Shown here in pieces: positions 36,798 through 45,353 of a stretch of DNA of 64,000 bases (positions are counted from its first letter, which is position 1; each line of letters starts with the position of its first letter). A program made the translations under genes and the position numbers. Source of the DNA: Mycobacterium sp. Aquia_216 (GTDB lineage: Bacteria > Actinomycetota > Actinomycetes > Mycobacteriales > Mycobacteriaceae). The notes under the pieces were generated by a model that worked only from the letters and a program-made list of their open reading frames with translations, searched no databases and was not told the origin of the DNA. The DNA lies in contig NZ_CP113530.1 in the NCBI RefSeq assembly GCF_026723865.1, positions 1-64,000 on the forward strand, in the 5' to 3' direction.

Positions 36798-37082
36798 ATT
36801 TGGCGTTGTCGTCGACTCGTCTCGCCGATCCGAGCCAGTTTGATAGCGACTGAGGGTGATTCGTGCGCATCCCTCGAAAGATTGTGCACGGTAGGTGGTT
36901 TGAGGGACGGTAGGGTTAGAGATGCCCCACCACGGTGTGGCTGAAAGGGCTCGGCGACCTCCCACCCAAGGCCGGGCCCTTTCACCTTTTCTTGCACAGC
37001 AACGCATCTCGTGACGATCGGCACGCTGCTCGCGAGGCGATGATCGCGCCGGCCTTGGCGGCCGAGTAAGTGCGGAGTGTGA
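36798..37082. other. Intergenic region with inverted repeat downstream of EspL-like gene
   Basis: No convincing gene. TGAAAGGGC (36942-36950) and GCCCTTTCA (36976-36984) form a perfect 9-bp inverted repeat with a 25-base GC-rich loop. It lies 99 bases past the stop of the EspL-like gene and could be a transcription terminator or a structured untranslated region. Confidence 0.45.
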
Positions 37083-37397
37083 TCAGAGGATTTCGCCGCG
37101 CATCTCGTCGACACCTAGGTTTCCTGCGGAGAAAAGGTTGTTGAGTTTCTTCTCCAGCTGCAGATTCGTCATGACGTTGCCGATCGCGTCGGCGATCCGG
37201 ACCTCGAGCAGGCGCCCATCGAATCCCAATGTCAGGGACACGAGTCCTTCGGGGTCGTCGACGCCGGCGCGTAAGTTGTCGAGCTCGTTGAGGAGATTAT
37301 CGAGTCGCGACAGCGTGGCCGCGGTCTCCGTCTGGCTAAATTTCACTTTCTCGGCGTCACCGAGATTCTTGAATTCGTCGTCGGCGCTGATCGTCAC
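37083..37397 (-). CDS. EspL-like / YbaB-EbfC-fold protein
   Basis: 104 residues. The pattern of a helical N terminus, a short beta region (LVSLTLGFDGRLLEVRIADA) and a C-terminal helix resembles the YbaB/EbfC fold of EspL from ESX-1. GTG start in GTGA overlap with the upstream gene. In ESX-1, EspL sits beside EspB/EspJ/EspK and stabilises secreted substrates; the neighbour here is EspJ-like, which fits. No catalytic residues expected. Confidence 0.75.
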   Translation of the reverse strand: MTISADDEFKNLGDAEKVKFSQTETAATLSRLDNLLNELDNLRAGVDDPEGLVSLTLGFDGRLLEVRIADAIGNVMTNLQLEKKLNNLFSAGNLGVDEMRGEIL

Positions 37398-37966
37398 GAC
37401 GGCTCCTTGGGCGGGCGGGTCACCAAGCGGCGCACGACGGGAGTGCCCGCATCGGGCGAATCGTCGTTGTCGGGCGGTTCAGGATTGCGCTCGCGCTGCG
37501 TTGCGGCCGAGGCCGCCGACAACCGGTTCGTATCGACGCGCCCAGTGACGTCCTCGGTATGAGGAATATCGCGCACGATGACTTTGCGTTCGCGATCGCG
37601 ATCGCCCTTGCCTCCACCAGCGCCCGACCCGCCCGGTGCCCCGCCGAGCCCGCCCATGCCCCCCATCGGCATGCCCATCGGACCACCGCCCCCAGCCGCG
37701 GGACCGCCGGCGGCGGGACCGTCGGCTGCTCCGACCGGCGTGACCGCCGGGGTCGGTGGGGCGCCGGTCGACGGCGCTACGCTAAGCTCCCCCGCACCGC
37801 TGGCCGGAGTGGTCGGAGCGGGATCGCCGCCCCCACCGCCGGCCGGGTCCCCACCACCAGCGGGGGACGACTCGTTGCCCATTTCCGGCGAGTCCATTTT
37901 CGGTTGACCCAGGCCTGACAAGCCCTGAGTGGCTGCCTGGATGGCCTGCTCGCCTGCCTGAAGCAC
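37394..37966 (-). pseudogene. C-terminal part of frameshifted ESX-associated protein
   Basis: 190 codons from an internal ATG. It is Pro/Gly-rich in the first two-thirds, with the charged tail DRDRERKVIVRDIPHTEDVT. The reading frame is open further upstream and continues seamlessly from the protein at 38008-39087 if one base is added near 38020-38025: LLPALLGG would run on to AGGLIGGALGAVTKG. So this is most likely the detached end of that protein rather than a separate gene. It could still be translated from its own ATG. Confidence 0.65.
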
Positions 37967-38007
37967 GGCCTGGGGGCCCTTGGTGACCGCGCCCAGCGCG
38001 CCGCCGA

Positions 38008-39087
38008 TCAGCCCGCCCGCGCACCGCCGAGCAACGCGGGCAACAGCTGCGGTATCAACCCTGCCGCGCCCCCGCTTTCCTCCGGCAGTGGATCCGCCGA
38101 CGGATCTGCAGGGCCAAGGCCTTCTCCGTCCCCGGGACCACTGGTCGTCGGATCGCCCGGGGTTTTCGGGGTCGTCGGCTCCTGGTCTGCGGGGTCGGCC
38201 GTGGGCTGGTCAGTCGGCGGGGTGCCAGGATCCTCACCGCTGGTATTGGCGACCGTGCGCACGTGATAGGGCGGGTAATTGTTCACAGCCTGCCCGTCAA
38301 GCTTGTTCTTGTCGGCGACCGCTTGGGCCAGCTGCGCGGCGTGTTTACCACCTGAGGCCGCGTTGGCCACCGCGATCGTGTGCACCCGCTGCTGGGCGCT
38401 GACGAATTGCTGCGGCGTCGGCACCGCTTGACGGACTTGAAATTGATTGTCCGCGTGATCATTTGCTTGCTTGACCAGAGTTTGTGCGCGCTTGCCGTAG
38501 GTCTCAAGACCCTGAGCGAACTTCAGCAGATGTCGACTTACCGCCGGCGTGGACACCGGCCCGTCCAAAACGTCCGGAAGCTGCTGCACAGAATCCCGGA
38601 TCATCTGTGACGCGTCGTGTGTGGCGGCCGCGACCCTCGACCACGCGTTGATAAACGGTTCCCCTCCGCTGGAGCTGCCCGAGTGCACAGCCGCGGAAAT
38701 GGCCTCCGGCGGCATCGGGGCCGGGGGGCCGATCGGTACGCGCACATCGGGAGGCACCGGCGGGGCCGGAGGGGCCGAACCGGCAACACCCGCCGCGCCG
38801 GCGCCACCCGGGTTCAGGCTCGCGATAGCCCCAGCATTGCTGGCGTCGGTCTCGACGAACGTGATGGCTGTGCCCGTCAGATGCTCAACGGTGCCGATCA
38901 ACGCCGTGATATGGGCGATAAGAGCCGTCGTGAGTTCGGAGCCAGCGGTCGTCAGCCTGGTTGCGGCCCCGAGCGAGGCTGGGTCAGCGGCCAGCGGCGC
39001 GTGCGGCACCCCACTTCCGCCCAGTGCTTCGAGCGCGCCGAGCAGCCGCTGCGCGGCCGCGACGAGCCCGGGTGCGTCGACCTTCAT
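38008..39087 (-). CDS. EspJ/PPE-like ESX-associated protein, ends at apparent frameshift
   Basis: 359 residues. The N-terminal ~90 residues form a helical hairpin ending in FVETD (F77 to D81), an YxxxD-like export signal. After a Pro-rich linker comes a helical domain (about 130-280) resembling the second half of EspB/PPE proteins, then a Pro/Thr-rich tail. The frame stops at TGA (38008-38010) inside a Gly/Leu-rich helix that resumes in another frame. The full protein would have been about 560 residues. Style and neighbours (EspL-like, EspC-like) suggest an ESX-exported substrate. Confidence 0.75.
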   Translation of the reverse strand: MKVDAPGLVAAAQRLLGALEALGGSGVPHAPLAADPASLGAATRLTTAGSELTTALIAHITALIGTVEHLTGTAITFVETDASNAGAIASLNPGGAGAAGVAGSAPPAPPVPPDVRVPIGPPAPMPPEAISAAVHSGSSSGGEPFINAWSRVAAATHDASQMIRDSVQQLPDVLDGPVSTPAVSRHLLKFAQGLETYGKRAQTLVKQANDHADNQFQVRQAVPTPQQFVSAQQRVHTIAVANAASGGKHAAQLAQAVADKNKLDGQAVNNYPPYHVRTVANTSGEDPGTPPTDQPTADPADQEPTTPKTPGDPTTSGPGDGEGLGPADPSADPLPEESGGAAGLIPQLLPALLGGARAG

Positions 39088-39096
39088 GCCATATCC

Positions 39097-39393
39097 CTAC
39101 AGATTCCTGAGCCGGGCACGGGCCTGCTCGAGGTCCTGGTGAGTGGCCATCCAGGCGATTGCGTCGGCGGGAGTGCCGCGCTGTTCAAAGTCAGCGCGCA
39201 GCGCGACTTGCCCCTCCAGGTAGGCGACATCGGCGCAGGCCTGAATCCGCTCGGCGATCTCGTGGCCGCGCAAATCCATCACGGGCGGCTCTAGCTGGAC
39301 GCCTAACACCTGACCTGACCCGCCCACCCGCACCCACACGGTTTCATCGGGGGTGCTGGCGGTGTATTCGCGGTCGGCGGCGTCGGTTGTCAT
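39097..39393 (-). CDS. Small ESX-associated protein, possibly YbaB-like
   Basis: 98 residues with a beta-rich first half (DETVWVRVGGSGQVLGVQLE) and a helical second half. This is a fold pattern like YbaB/EspL or the DUF2694 proteins of mycobacterial ESX loci; the name is from memory and not certain. It lies nine bases upstream of the EspJ-like gene and six bases after the EspC-like gene, so it is in the same operon and may act as their chaperone. Confidence 0.7.
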   Translation of the reverse strand: MTTDAADREYTASTPDETVWVRVGGSGQVLGVQLEPPVMDLRGHEIAERIQACADVAYLEGQVALRADFEQRGTPADAIAWMATHQDLEQARARLRNL

Positions 39394-39399
39394 AGGTCG

Positions 39400-39702
39400 T
39401 TAGAGCTGTCGGATCTGCTGGGAGTTCTGCTCGTCGACGTCAGTGTAAATGTGGGCCGCACGCTGGAGCTCATCGCTGGCGTGACGGTGCCGGCTCGCAT
39501 GCTCGGCTAGCGCGTTGTCGCGGTCGATCAACACGTCACTGACCGCTGCTTTGACCTCGTGCATGATCGGCCCGAAGGTTTCTACGGCAGCTTGGATATC
39601 CCCGCCCCGCTCGCGGGCGGCCTCGACGACGCGAACGACGTCCTGGTGGTTGCCGGCAACCACCTGTAGCACATCGGGATCGATGTGGATGGGCTCGGTC
39701 AT
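39400..39702 (-). CDS. EspC-like (DUF2580-type) secreted protein
   Basis: 100 residues, all helical, with the C-terminal export signal Y86-TDV-D90 (YTDVD). It has the usual EspC opening of short beta followed by helix (IHIDPDVLQVVAGNHQDVVR). The start ATG has an AAAGGA site. It opens a five-gene run ending with the EspL-like gene. Likely exported by the ESX system, alone or paired with the EspJ-like protein. Confidence 0.8.
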   Translation of the reverse strand: MTEPIHIDPDVLQVVAGNHQDVVRVVEAARERGGDIQAAVETFGPIMHEVKAAVSDVLIDRDNALAEHASRHRHASDELQRAAHIYTDVDEQNSQQIRQL

Positions 39703-39771
39703 GGCTGGTGTTCCTTTCCCAATTTCATTTCAGTGTCCATGGTGGTGGCACAGTGTGGATGAACTTTGCTG

Positions 39772-41775
39772 CTATCCGCCCGCGGGAGCCGCGGCTGCCA
39801 GCGCGGGTGCAGAGCTCGCCGGTGGCGCCGACGCGACGGGGGGGATCGCAGGCTGCGGCTGGGGTGCTGCCGGGGGCCCGCTATGGGGCCCTGTACTGGT
39901 GGCCGCGGCGGTGGGATCGATCCAGCCCAAAAAGTCGGGGCTCGAGGACACCGATTCCAGGGGAACGACCTGACCGTTGACATAGGCCTTGACTGAGCTC
40001 AAGACGGGCACGTAGTGGTCCTTGAACATAGCCAAGTCGCCGCAGGTCAATCGGCTTGGATCCATTGGGTTGGTCACCGGTGTGCCAGGCGGTGGCAGTT
40101 GGATGTTGTTTTGGCGGTAGGCCGCATCGACGGTTTTGCCCGCCAGATAGTCGCGGATGGCCTGCGCGGCCTGCGGGCTGCGCGCCGTCGCCGTCGATCC
40201 GTCGGGCAGTTTGACCGTCGGCGAGGGCGGCGCCGGCGGGGTGGCGGGGTTCGGGGGGTCCCCCGGTGTGGAGTTACCCGCGTTTTGGGCTTGTGGCCCC
40301 TGCTGCCCAGGTGCGCCCTGCGCACCATCTGGCGGTGTCGTGGAGTCCGCCTTGGCGTCCTTGCTGTCCTTGGGATGGTCGGGACTGTCTTCAGGCTTGT
40401 CCGCAGTGTCTGAGGGGCGCTCATGATTACCCTGATCACCCAGACCTGATGCCAAGCCCGCCAACGGGCTTGCCGCGCCGGCCAATCCACCCAATGAATC
40501 CAGCGGGCTGCCGCCAGCTCCGCCGAGGCTGCCCAGAGCGGGCAACATCGACGCCAGCGACGATAACGGGTCGCTGCCTAATGGGCCGCCGCCGAGCATG
40601 TCTGACAACCCGGGATCGGACATATCCGGTGCGCCCGCTGACCCTGGATCGCCGGCGGCAGGGGCCGGGTCGGGCTCGGCAGGCGCGGGTGGCGACGCGG
40701 GCGGTGCAGACTGGCCCCCTGGATCGGCGGCCTTCGGTGAATCATCGGTGTTGCCGGCGCCGTTGTCGGCCGCATACAACGCGGCCAGTGCCTGGGCGGC
40801 TTTGCTTTGATCTTCAGCGCTAAGGCTCCCGTCGGCAAGCAAATCATTGGTCGCGCCGACCTGGTTGCGCAGAAACGTCAGAAATGCCCGCTCGCCGGCG
40901 GGGGTATCCATGGCCATTGTCGGATTGTTGACGGCGTCGACGATCTTCTTCTGAATGTCGTTGAGCTTCTGCTGACCAGCGCTGGTCGTGGCGTGCGCGT
41001 TGAGCAGTACCTCCGAGAGCTTCTCCTCGGCGTCGCTGATCTTGGTGTAATGATTCTTGAGCTCTTGCTGCAGCTTCTTGACTGCGTCGGCGGCCTTGCC
41101 CGATTGCTGCTCATCGGTAGCCAGCCCGTTGTCACCGGGATGCGGGGTTGGGTCACGCGGCTTGCTGGCGTTGTTAAATTGCTCCTCACTGATGGGGGCA
41201 CCGTTCTTGTCGAAGAACGTTTTGGTGCCGTCTGGTCCCAGCGTGTAGTAATCGCCGTTGGAGTTCTTCGGTGTCAGTAATCCGCTCTTTGGGTCATTGT
41301 AAAAACCGTTGTCGCTGTTGGGAACACCGCCCAGCTGAGGTCCGATCTGCTGGCCATTGGCGTTGACCGGAGCATACTGATCACCAAGCTTGCGATAGGC
41401 CGCTGGCGGAATCGGCGGCCCCTGCTTGCCGTCAGGGCCGACCAAAGACACTGTACCGTCGTCATTTTGGGCCCAGTTCTGTTTGCTTCCCGAATCGTGA
41501 TAGACGATAGTGCCGTTGTCGGGCAACCTCGTGCCGTCGCCAAACACCAGATGGCGTTCATCGCCGACGTTGTCAGTGCTGTAGTGAATGCTGGGGTCGC
41601 CGTATGCTTGTCGCGCGTGATCTAGCACCCGGCCCCAATACGGGTCATGCTTGCTGATGTAACGGCCGTGGTCCGACGGCATCACCCAACCCGGCTCCGA
41701 CCATCCCTCACTACCGGCCTTGTGATCCCATACACCCCAGGAAGTGTTGTCGCCGAACTGTTTTGCTCCGCTCAT
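39772..41775 (-). CDS. DUF4226-like large putative ESX substrate
   Basis: 667 residues. Residues ~1-200 are Gly/Asp/Tyr-rich with repeats such as GPDGTKTFFDKNG. A helical domain (about 215-345; LQQELKNHYTKISDAEEKLS, QQKLNDIQKKIVDAVNN) resembles DUF4226. A Pro/Ala/Gly-rich region follows, and a small C-terminal globular part has GDLAMFKDHYVPVLS. ATG in ATGA overlap with the small upstream gene. Probably a secreted effector or envelope protein of the plasmid ESX; no enzymatic motif seen. Confidence 0.75.
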   Translation of the reverse strand: MSGAKQFGDNTSWGVWDHKAGSEGWSEPGWVMPSDHGRYISKHDPYWGRVLDHARQAYGDPSIHYSTDNVGDERHLVFGDGTRLPDNGTIVYHDSGSKQNWAQNDDGTVSLVGPDGKQGPPIPPAAYRKLGDQYAPVNANGQQIGPQLGGVPNSDNGFYNDPKSGLLTPKNSNGDYYTLGPDGTKTFFDKNGAPISEEQFNNASKPRDPTPHPGDNGLATDEQQSGKAADAVKKLQQELKNHYTKISDAEEKLSEVLLNAHATTSAGQQKLNDIQKKIVDAVNNPTMAMDTPAGERAFLTFLRNQVGATNDLLADGSLSAEDQSKAAQALAALYAADNGAGNTDDSPKAADPGGQSAPPASPPAPAEPDPAPAAGDPGSAGAPDMSDPGLSDMLGGGPLGSDPLSSLASMLPALGSLGGAGGSPLDSLGGLAGAASPLAGLASGLGDQGNHERPSDTADKPEDSPDHPKDSKDAKADSTTPPDGAQGAPGQQGPQAQNAGNSTPGDPPNPATPPAPPSPTVKLPDGSTATARSPQAAQAIRDYLAGKTVDAAYRQNNIQLPPPGTPVTNPMDPSRLTCGDLAMFKDHYVPVLSSVKAYVNGQVVPLESVSSSPDFLGWIDPTAAATSTGPHSGPPAAPQPQPAIPPVASAPPASSAPALAAAAPAGG

Positions 41776-42092
41776 CGCGACGTACCAGATCCGCTGCCTG
41801 CCCGGGTCCAGGCACCGCCGAGAACACGGCGGTCGGCGAGCGCGTCGGCGAAGTGGCCGCCGGCGTCGTGGTCGTCGTCGCCGCCGACGGACTGACTGTG
41901 CCGCTGAGTGGGTGCTGTCGCCCCAGCGGTGCCTGGCGCGCTGAAGTAGCCTCCACCAAGGTCATCTTCGAGATCGCGGCGCGGCGCGAACGCCGGCGGC
42001 TCCGTTGGGGGTACGCCGCCACCAAAAACGTGCTGCGCGTGAGAGACAACGCCCAACACCTGTTGGGCCTCTTGCTCTAGACGTGGGTTCAC
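41772..42092 (-). CDS. Small protein coupled to the DUF4226-like gene
   Basis: 106 residues, GTG start with AAAGGA, and an ATGA overlap with the next gene. The N terminus (NPRLEQEAQQVLGVVSHAQH) is helical and the rest Gly/Asp-rich and low complexity. Two other open frames overlap it, but only this one has both a ribosome site and a coupled stop. Function unknown; it may be a chaperone or the N-terminal partner of the large protein. Confidence 0.6.
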   Translation of the reverse strand: MNPRLEQEAQQVLGVVSHAQHVFGGGVPPTEPPAFAPRRDLEDDLGGGYFSAPGTAGATAPTQRHSQSVGGDDDHDAGGHFADALADRRVLGGAWTRAGSGSGTSR

Positions 42093-42111
42093 CGCCGGTC
42101 CTTTCGTGAAG

Positions 42112-42158
42112 GTGATTCGAGCCTAACGCCGCCCGGTGACCCTCTCCTGCACAATTTC
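42112..42158 (-). promoter_or_regulatory. Promoter before the 106-residue gene, shared block with 13.9 kb
   Basis: AGCCTA (42120-42125) reads TAGGCT on the minus strand. CTCTCCTGCACAATTTC (42142-42158) repeats the block at 13901-13918 at almost the same spacing from the same -10 box. Confidence 0.45.
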
Positions 42159-42164
42159 GGGCTC

Positions 42165-43226
42165 TCAGGCCGCCAGCGCGCGTACTGGTCGACGAGCGAT
42201 ATAGCGGCCAGGCATCGGGGCGATTCGGACCACGTCACCACTGGTGGGCGCATGCACGACCTGATGATCTGAAATCGCCAGCTGCACATGCCCGGGGCCG
42301 CCTCGACCGCCCTCTCCGAAGGCGTCGAGCGGGAAAATCAGGTCCCCGGCGCGCACCTGTCCCGGTGGCACCGCCACACCCTGTGTGATTTGCGTATAGG
42401 TGTCGTTGCCGAGCTGCACCCCGGATTGACGCCAGGCCCACTGCGTCAGCCCTGAGCAGTCAAATGAGTTGGGGCCCTTCGCCCCCCAGACATATGGTCG
42501 GCCCAATTTGCTTAACGCGGCCTGTGCAGCGCCGGAACCGGGCTCGCCGGGAACAGCATTGGCCCTGCTCCACGAATCAACGAGTCGGGTATGCGGGTTG
42601 TGCGATCCACCCCCGCCGAAGCCGCTAAGTCCTGAGAGGCCAGACAGCATCCCGCCTTCCCCGCCACCGAAACCACTGCTTCCAAACGGGATTCCGCCGA
42701 AAGGCATTCCGCCCCCAGCGCCACGACGCCGCGAGTACAGCATCGACCGGATCGTCGCCGCCAGTTGCGCGTCCTGCGCCTTGTGGGCGTTAACGATCTG
42801 CTGTTGTTGGGCGAGGCGGGCGCGTAGGGTGGCGATCAGGGCGCGTTGGCCGGCCGGGGTGCCTGACACCGGGGCCAAGGTAGACGTGTCGGCCGCGGCG
42901 CCGTTGACGACCGATCCGGAGTTGGCCCGGCCCGTCCAATCCACTTGCACCGCATCGTGAATCTGCGTGCCCAGCCGGTTATCGGCGGTAGAAGCCTTCA
43001 CCAAGCCCGGGGCGGCGTCGGTGGCGAAGGTGCTGTAGGTCGCCGGCAGCACACCAGACAGCCCGGACATGCGGTGATGGCTGTGGCGAACCAGCTCGGC
43101 GGCCCCACCCAAGGCCGCGCCGCTGTGCCCGGCCGCCACGCCCCCACCGGTGCCCGGCTGGCCGAACAACGCATGCGCACGGTTGAGCACCTGGCCCACG
43201 TGCGCCACCAGCGCATCTATCGACAC
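42165..43226 (-). CDS. NlpC/P60 peptidoglycan endopeptidase with ESX-type N-terminal domain
   Basis: 353 residues from the GTG at 43226. A helical N-terminal domain (about 1-150, DALVAHVGQVLNRAHALFG) is followed by a Gly-rich linker and an NlpC/P60 domain (about 225-353) with catalytic C257 (SFDCSGLTQWAW), H313 (GHVQLAI) and a later H in VVHAP. NlpC/P60 enzymes cut peptide stems of peptidoglycan; here it could open the wall for the conjugation or secretion channel. No signal peptide is seen, so export by ESX is inferred from the N-terminal domain, identical in the protein at 45647-46786. Confidence 0.85.
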   Translation of the reverse strand: MSIDALVAHVGQVLNRAHALFGQPGTGGGVAAGHSGAALGGAAELVRHSHHRMSGLSGVLPATYSTFATDAAPGLVKASTADNRLGTQIHDAVQVDWTGRANSGSVVNGAAADTSTLAPVSGTPAGQRALIATLRARLAQQQQIVNAHKAQDAQLAATIRSMLYSRRRGAGGGMPFGGIPFGSSGFGGGEGGMLSGLSGLSGFGGGGSHNPHTRLVDSWSRANAVPGEPGSGAAQAALSKLGRPYVWGAKGPNSFDCSGLTQWAWRQSGVQLGNDTYTQITQGVAVPPGQVRAGDLIFPLDAFGEGGRGGPGHVQLAISDHQVVHAPTSGDVVRIAPMPGRYIARRPVRALAA

Positions 43227-43270
43227 CCATCCAGTATCAACGCACCCACACCCCACCCCAGACACATTTT
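42799..43270. repeat. 472-bp exact direct repeat, copy 1
   Basis: Identical base for base by eye to 46359-46830. It covers about 142 codons of the N-terminal domain plus 44 bases upstream including the promoter. Outside the edges the sequences diverge at once. Confidence 0.9.
43227..43238 (-). promoter_or_regulatory. Leaderless promoter of the NlpC/P60 gene
   Basis: Minus-strand GATACT (43233-43238) lies six bases before the GTG. The same box occurs in the duplicated copy at 46793-46798 and resembles the TATACTGGGTGG before vapB. Confidence 0.5.
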
Positions 43271-43490
43271 TCGGGCACCCAGTCAGACCACGACGCGGCA
43301 GCCGACGGTTGGAGGCGCGCAATTGCTTGGCGCGAAGCGTGACCGCGTTATCCACGCGGCGGGAGACGGTCCATGCTGGGCTGGTCACGAGTCACGCTGC
43401 GTTGCATCGCCGGCAGCCAGCCCCACTACGACAAACGCGTGCCACGTGCTCACGGCGCATTCGCCTCGTTGGACGCGTACGTCAGATCGT

Positions 43491-44234
43491 TTAGGAGTTT
43501 GGTAACTCGACGTCAAGTAATTCCCGTAGGAATTGCTCAGGTGCGTCGAGGAAGTCCCGCGTGATCCGATAGTGTTCGGTGTCTTGATACGCCACTCGGC
43601 TAATGCCGGCGTCTGTGCAGGAGTAGATGGTCGCGCCAGGGTAGGCCATCAGGATCGGTGAATGCGTCGCTATCAGAAACTGTGAATCGTGGCGAACGAG
43701 GTCATGGATCCGCGCTAGGGCGGCCAGCTGGCTTGTCGGTGATAATGCCGCCTCGGGTTCATCCAGCAGGTAAAGACCGTTGCTGGTAAACCTTTCGACC
43801 ATCAGTGTCAAAAAGGATTCGCCGTGGGATTGTTCGTGCAACGAACGGCCACCGTAGGCGCCGGCGATGATGTCGGAGCCGAGATGATCGATTTCCGTCG
43901 CGACATTGAAAAAGCTTTCCGCGCGCAGAAAGTATCCCGTGCGGGGTTTGCGCGTGCCGCGTGCAATGTCGAGATAAGCGTGCAGGTTCGAGTGGGAGGC
44001 ACGTGTGGTGAAGTTGAAGTGACGGCTTCCGCCCTCAGCGTTGAAGCCCAGCGCCACGGCGATCCCTTCGAGCAGCGTGGACTTGCCGGCGCCGTTGGCG
44101 CCGACGAAAAATGTCACTGGGGAATCAAACTCCACCGTGCTCAGCGATCTGACCAGCGGCAAGTAGAATGGATACACCTCGAAATCTTCGACTGCGCTGC
44201 GCGCTAATCGAATGCGTTTCAAATAGGTCGACAC
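43491..44234 (-). CDS. ABC-type AAA ATPase of unknown role
   Basis: 247 residues, cytosolic. Walker A is FVGANGAGKSTL (about 42-53). The LSGGQ-like signature is SHGESFLTLM (about 139-148) and Walker B is GLYLLDEPEAALS (about 158-170) with the D-loop. The late His is in IATHSPIL. This is the overcoming-lysogenization/RecF-like AAA family rather than a transporter. GTG start. It is set among putative secreted proteins but shares no overlap with them. Roles of relatives include DNA repair and defence; the function here is unknown. Confidence 0.82.
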   Translation of the reverse strand: MSTYLKRIRLARSAVEDFEVYPFYLPLVRSLSTVEFDSPVTFFVGANGAGKSTLLEGIAVALGFNAEGGSRHFNFTTRASHSNLHAYLDIARGTRKPRTGYFLRAESFFNVATEIDHLGSDIIAGAYGGRSLHEQSHGESFLTLMVERFTSNGLYLLDEPEAALSPTSQLAALARIHDLVRHDSQFLIATHSPILMAYPGATIYSCTDAGISRVAYQDTEHYRITRDFLDAPEQFLRELLDVELPNS

Positions 44235-44273
44235 CGCGCTCCCCTCAAACCTCGCGTCACCTTGTCTCGCTTT

Positions 44274-44609
44274 TTACTCGCGCGCCCCAGGTGTGCGAGG
44301 TATGTTCGCGGGCCGCTTGATTCGATGTATGTAACGGTCCGGGTCTTCCACTTCGCGCATGGTCTGTGTGTTCGCGTCCCATTCATAAGCGCCTGCGTCG
44401 TGGAAGGCCTGGAAAAGGTCGATGACGTGCTCGGGATTGTAGAGCTCAAGTTGGTCGGCTGCCCGGTAGACGGAGCTGGTCACCGTTCCGCCGTTGTAGG
44501 ACCGAATGCGGAAAGGTGCCCGAAAGAGCTGGTCGCGGAGGTCGGCCTGCGCGGCGCGGTCCGCTGCGTCAATGATTGCTCGGTAATTCCAGACCGGTTG
44601 GTCGAACAT
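44274..44609 (-). CDS. Hypothetical protein
   Basis: 111 residues, charged, with no membrane segment, ATG after AAAGGATAGGA. It contains many aromatic and acidic residues (LELYNPEHVIDLFQAFHDAG). It lies 36 bases downstream of a DUF4226-type gene and 39 bases upstream of the ATPase gene. Family not recognised; an immunity or chaperone role for the upstream exported protein is possible but unproven. Confidence 0.65.
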   Translation of the reverse strand: MFDQPVWNYRAIIDAADRAAQADLRDQLFRAPFRIRSYNGGTVTSSVYRAADQLELYNPEHVIDLFQAFHDAGAYEWDANTQTMREVEDPDRYIHRIKRPANIPRTPGARE

Positions 44610-44645
44610 TCCTATCCTTTCTTCGCCTGCGACATCAGGTCGCTT

Positions 44646-45353
44646 TTACGCTTGGTCAACGATGAATGAGCCGGCCACTCCCCCGGGCCCGGCGAGATGG
44701 CACTCCCATCGCTGCCAGGGATACAGAACCCTGCGGAACGTAATCCAGGCCTCACATTCGTTCATGGAATTGAATAATTTGTACGCCGTGGACGGGTCCC
44801 AGATGTCGCCAGGGCTGTCGCTGGGCAACGGGCCGTCCCGCCCGCCAACAGCCCGAGGCGCATCCTTGGGATATCTGAGCGCACGGATCTGCGTGGCCGC
44901 AGCGCTACCGTGTTGCTGGGTAGTTTGGACAACCTGGGAAGCCTGCTCGAGCTGGCCGCGTAGTGCGCTCACGATCACGCGCTGTTCGGCGGGGGTCCGC
45001 GCGCCCGCCGCGGCCTGGGTGATCGCGCGGGTCTGGTCGGCAATCACGTCGAGACGCTCGGCGCCGGCTTTGGTGACCGCGGCGGCGCTCACCAGTTGAG
45101 TGCTCAGGTCCGCGTCGCTCGTCGACGCGGTGGCCAGGGGCGGAATTGAGCGATCCACCAGCTCGCGGTAGGACGGCATTCCGGAGCCGCCAGCCATCTC
45201 GACGGTGCGGTCACGCCCGGCCCTCGCGAGCTGCGCCGCTTCGGCGAGGAGGGTGGAGTTGTCCGAACCCTCCATCCTGCTCGCCGAACCGAACAACGAG
45301 CGGGTCCGCGCAATCGCGGCCTGCACAGCAACGCAGGTCTGCACAAGCGACAT
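44646..45353 (-). CDS. Putative ESX-exported protein with the shared N-terminal helical domain
   Basis: 235 residues from the ATG at 45353 (MSLVQTCVAVQAAIARTRSL). The N-terminal ~150 residues follow the same pattern as the two hydrolases next to it, including RTRSLFG versus RAHALFG and AGARTPAEQRVIVSALRGQL versus SGTPAGQRALIATLRARL. The C-terminal domain (about 170-235) is different and has WITFRRVLYPWQRWECHLAG. The start at 45620 seen in a longer frame gives an unlikely N terminus. Function unknown; the modular build suggests a toxin-like or wall-acting effector. Confidence 0.7.
   Translation of the reverse strand: MSLVQTCVAVQAAIARTRSLFGSASRMEGSDNSTLLAEAAQLARAGRDRTVEMAGGSGMPSYRELVDRSIPPLATASTSDADLSTQLVSAAAVTKAGAERLDVIADQTRAITQAAAGARTPAEQRVIVSALRGQLEQASQVVQTTQQHGSAAATQIRALRYPKDAPRAVGGRDGPLPSDSPGDIWDPSTAYKLFNSMNECEAWITFRRVLYPWQRWECHLAGPGGVAGSFIVDQA

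Noticed and set aside
36942..36984. Inverted repeat considered as an RNA gene or riboswitch
   Set aside because: Only a single stem with a large loop is seen and no known riboswitch core; kept only as a possible terminator.
41711..42080. Two other open frames overlapping the 106-residue gene
   Set aside because: No ribosome site and no overlap with the downstream start. Thr/Ala or Arg-rich products suggest shadows, though a frameshift cannot be fully excluded.
43227..43388. Upstream extension of the NlpC/P60 gene to 43388
   Set aside because: The extension differs completely between the two hydrolase copies, while the GTG at 43226 and its promoter lie inside the shared repeat.
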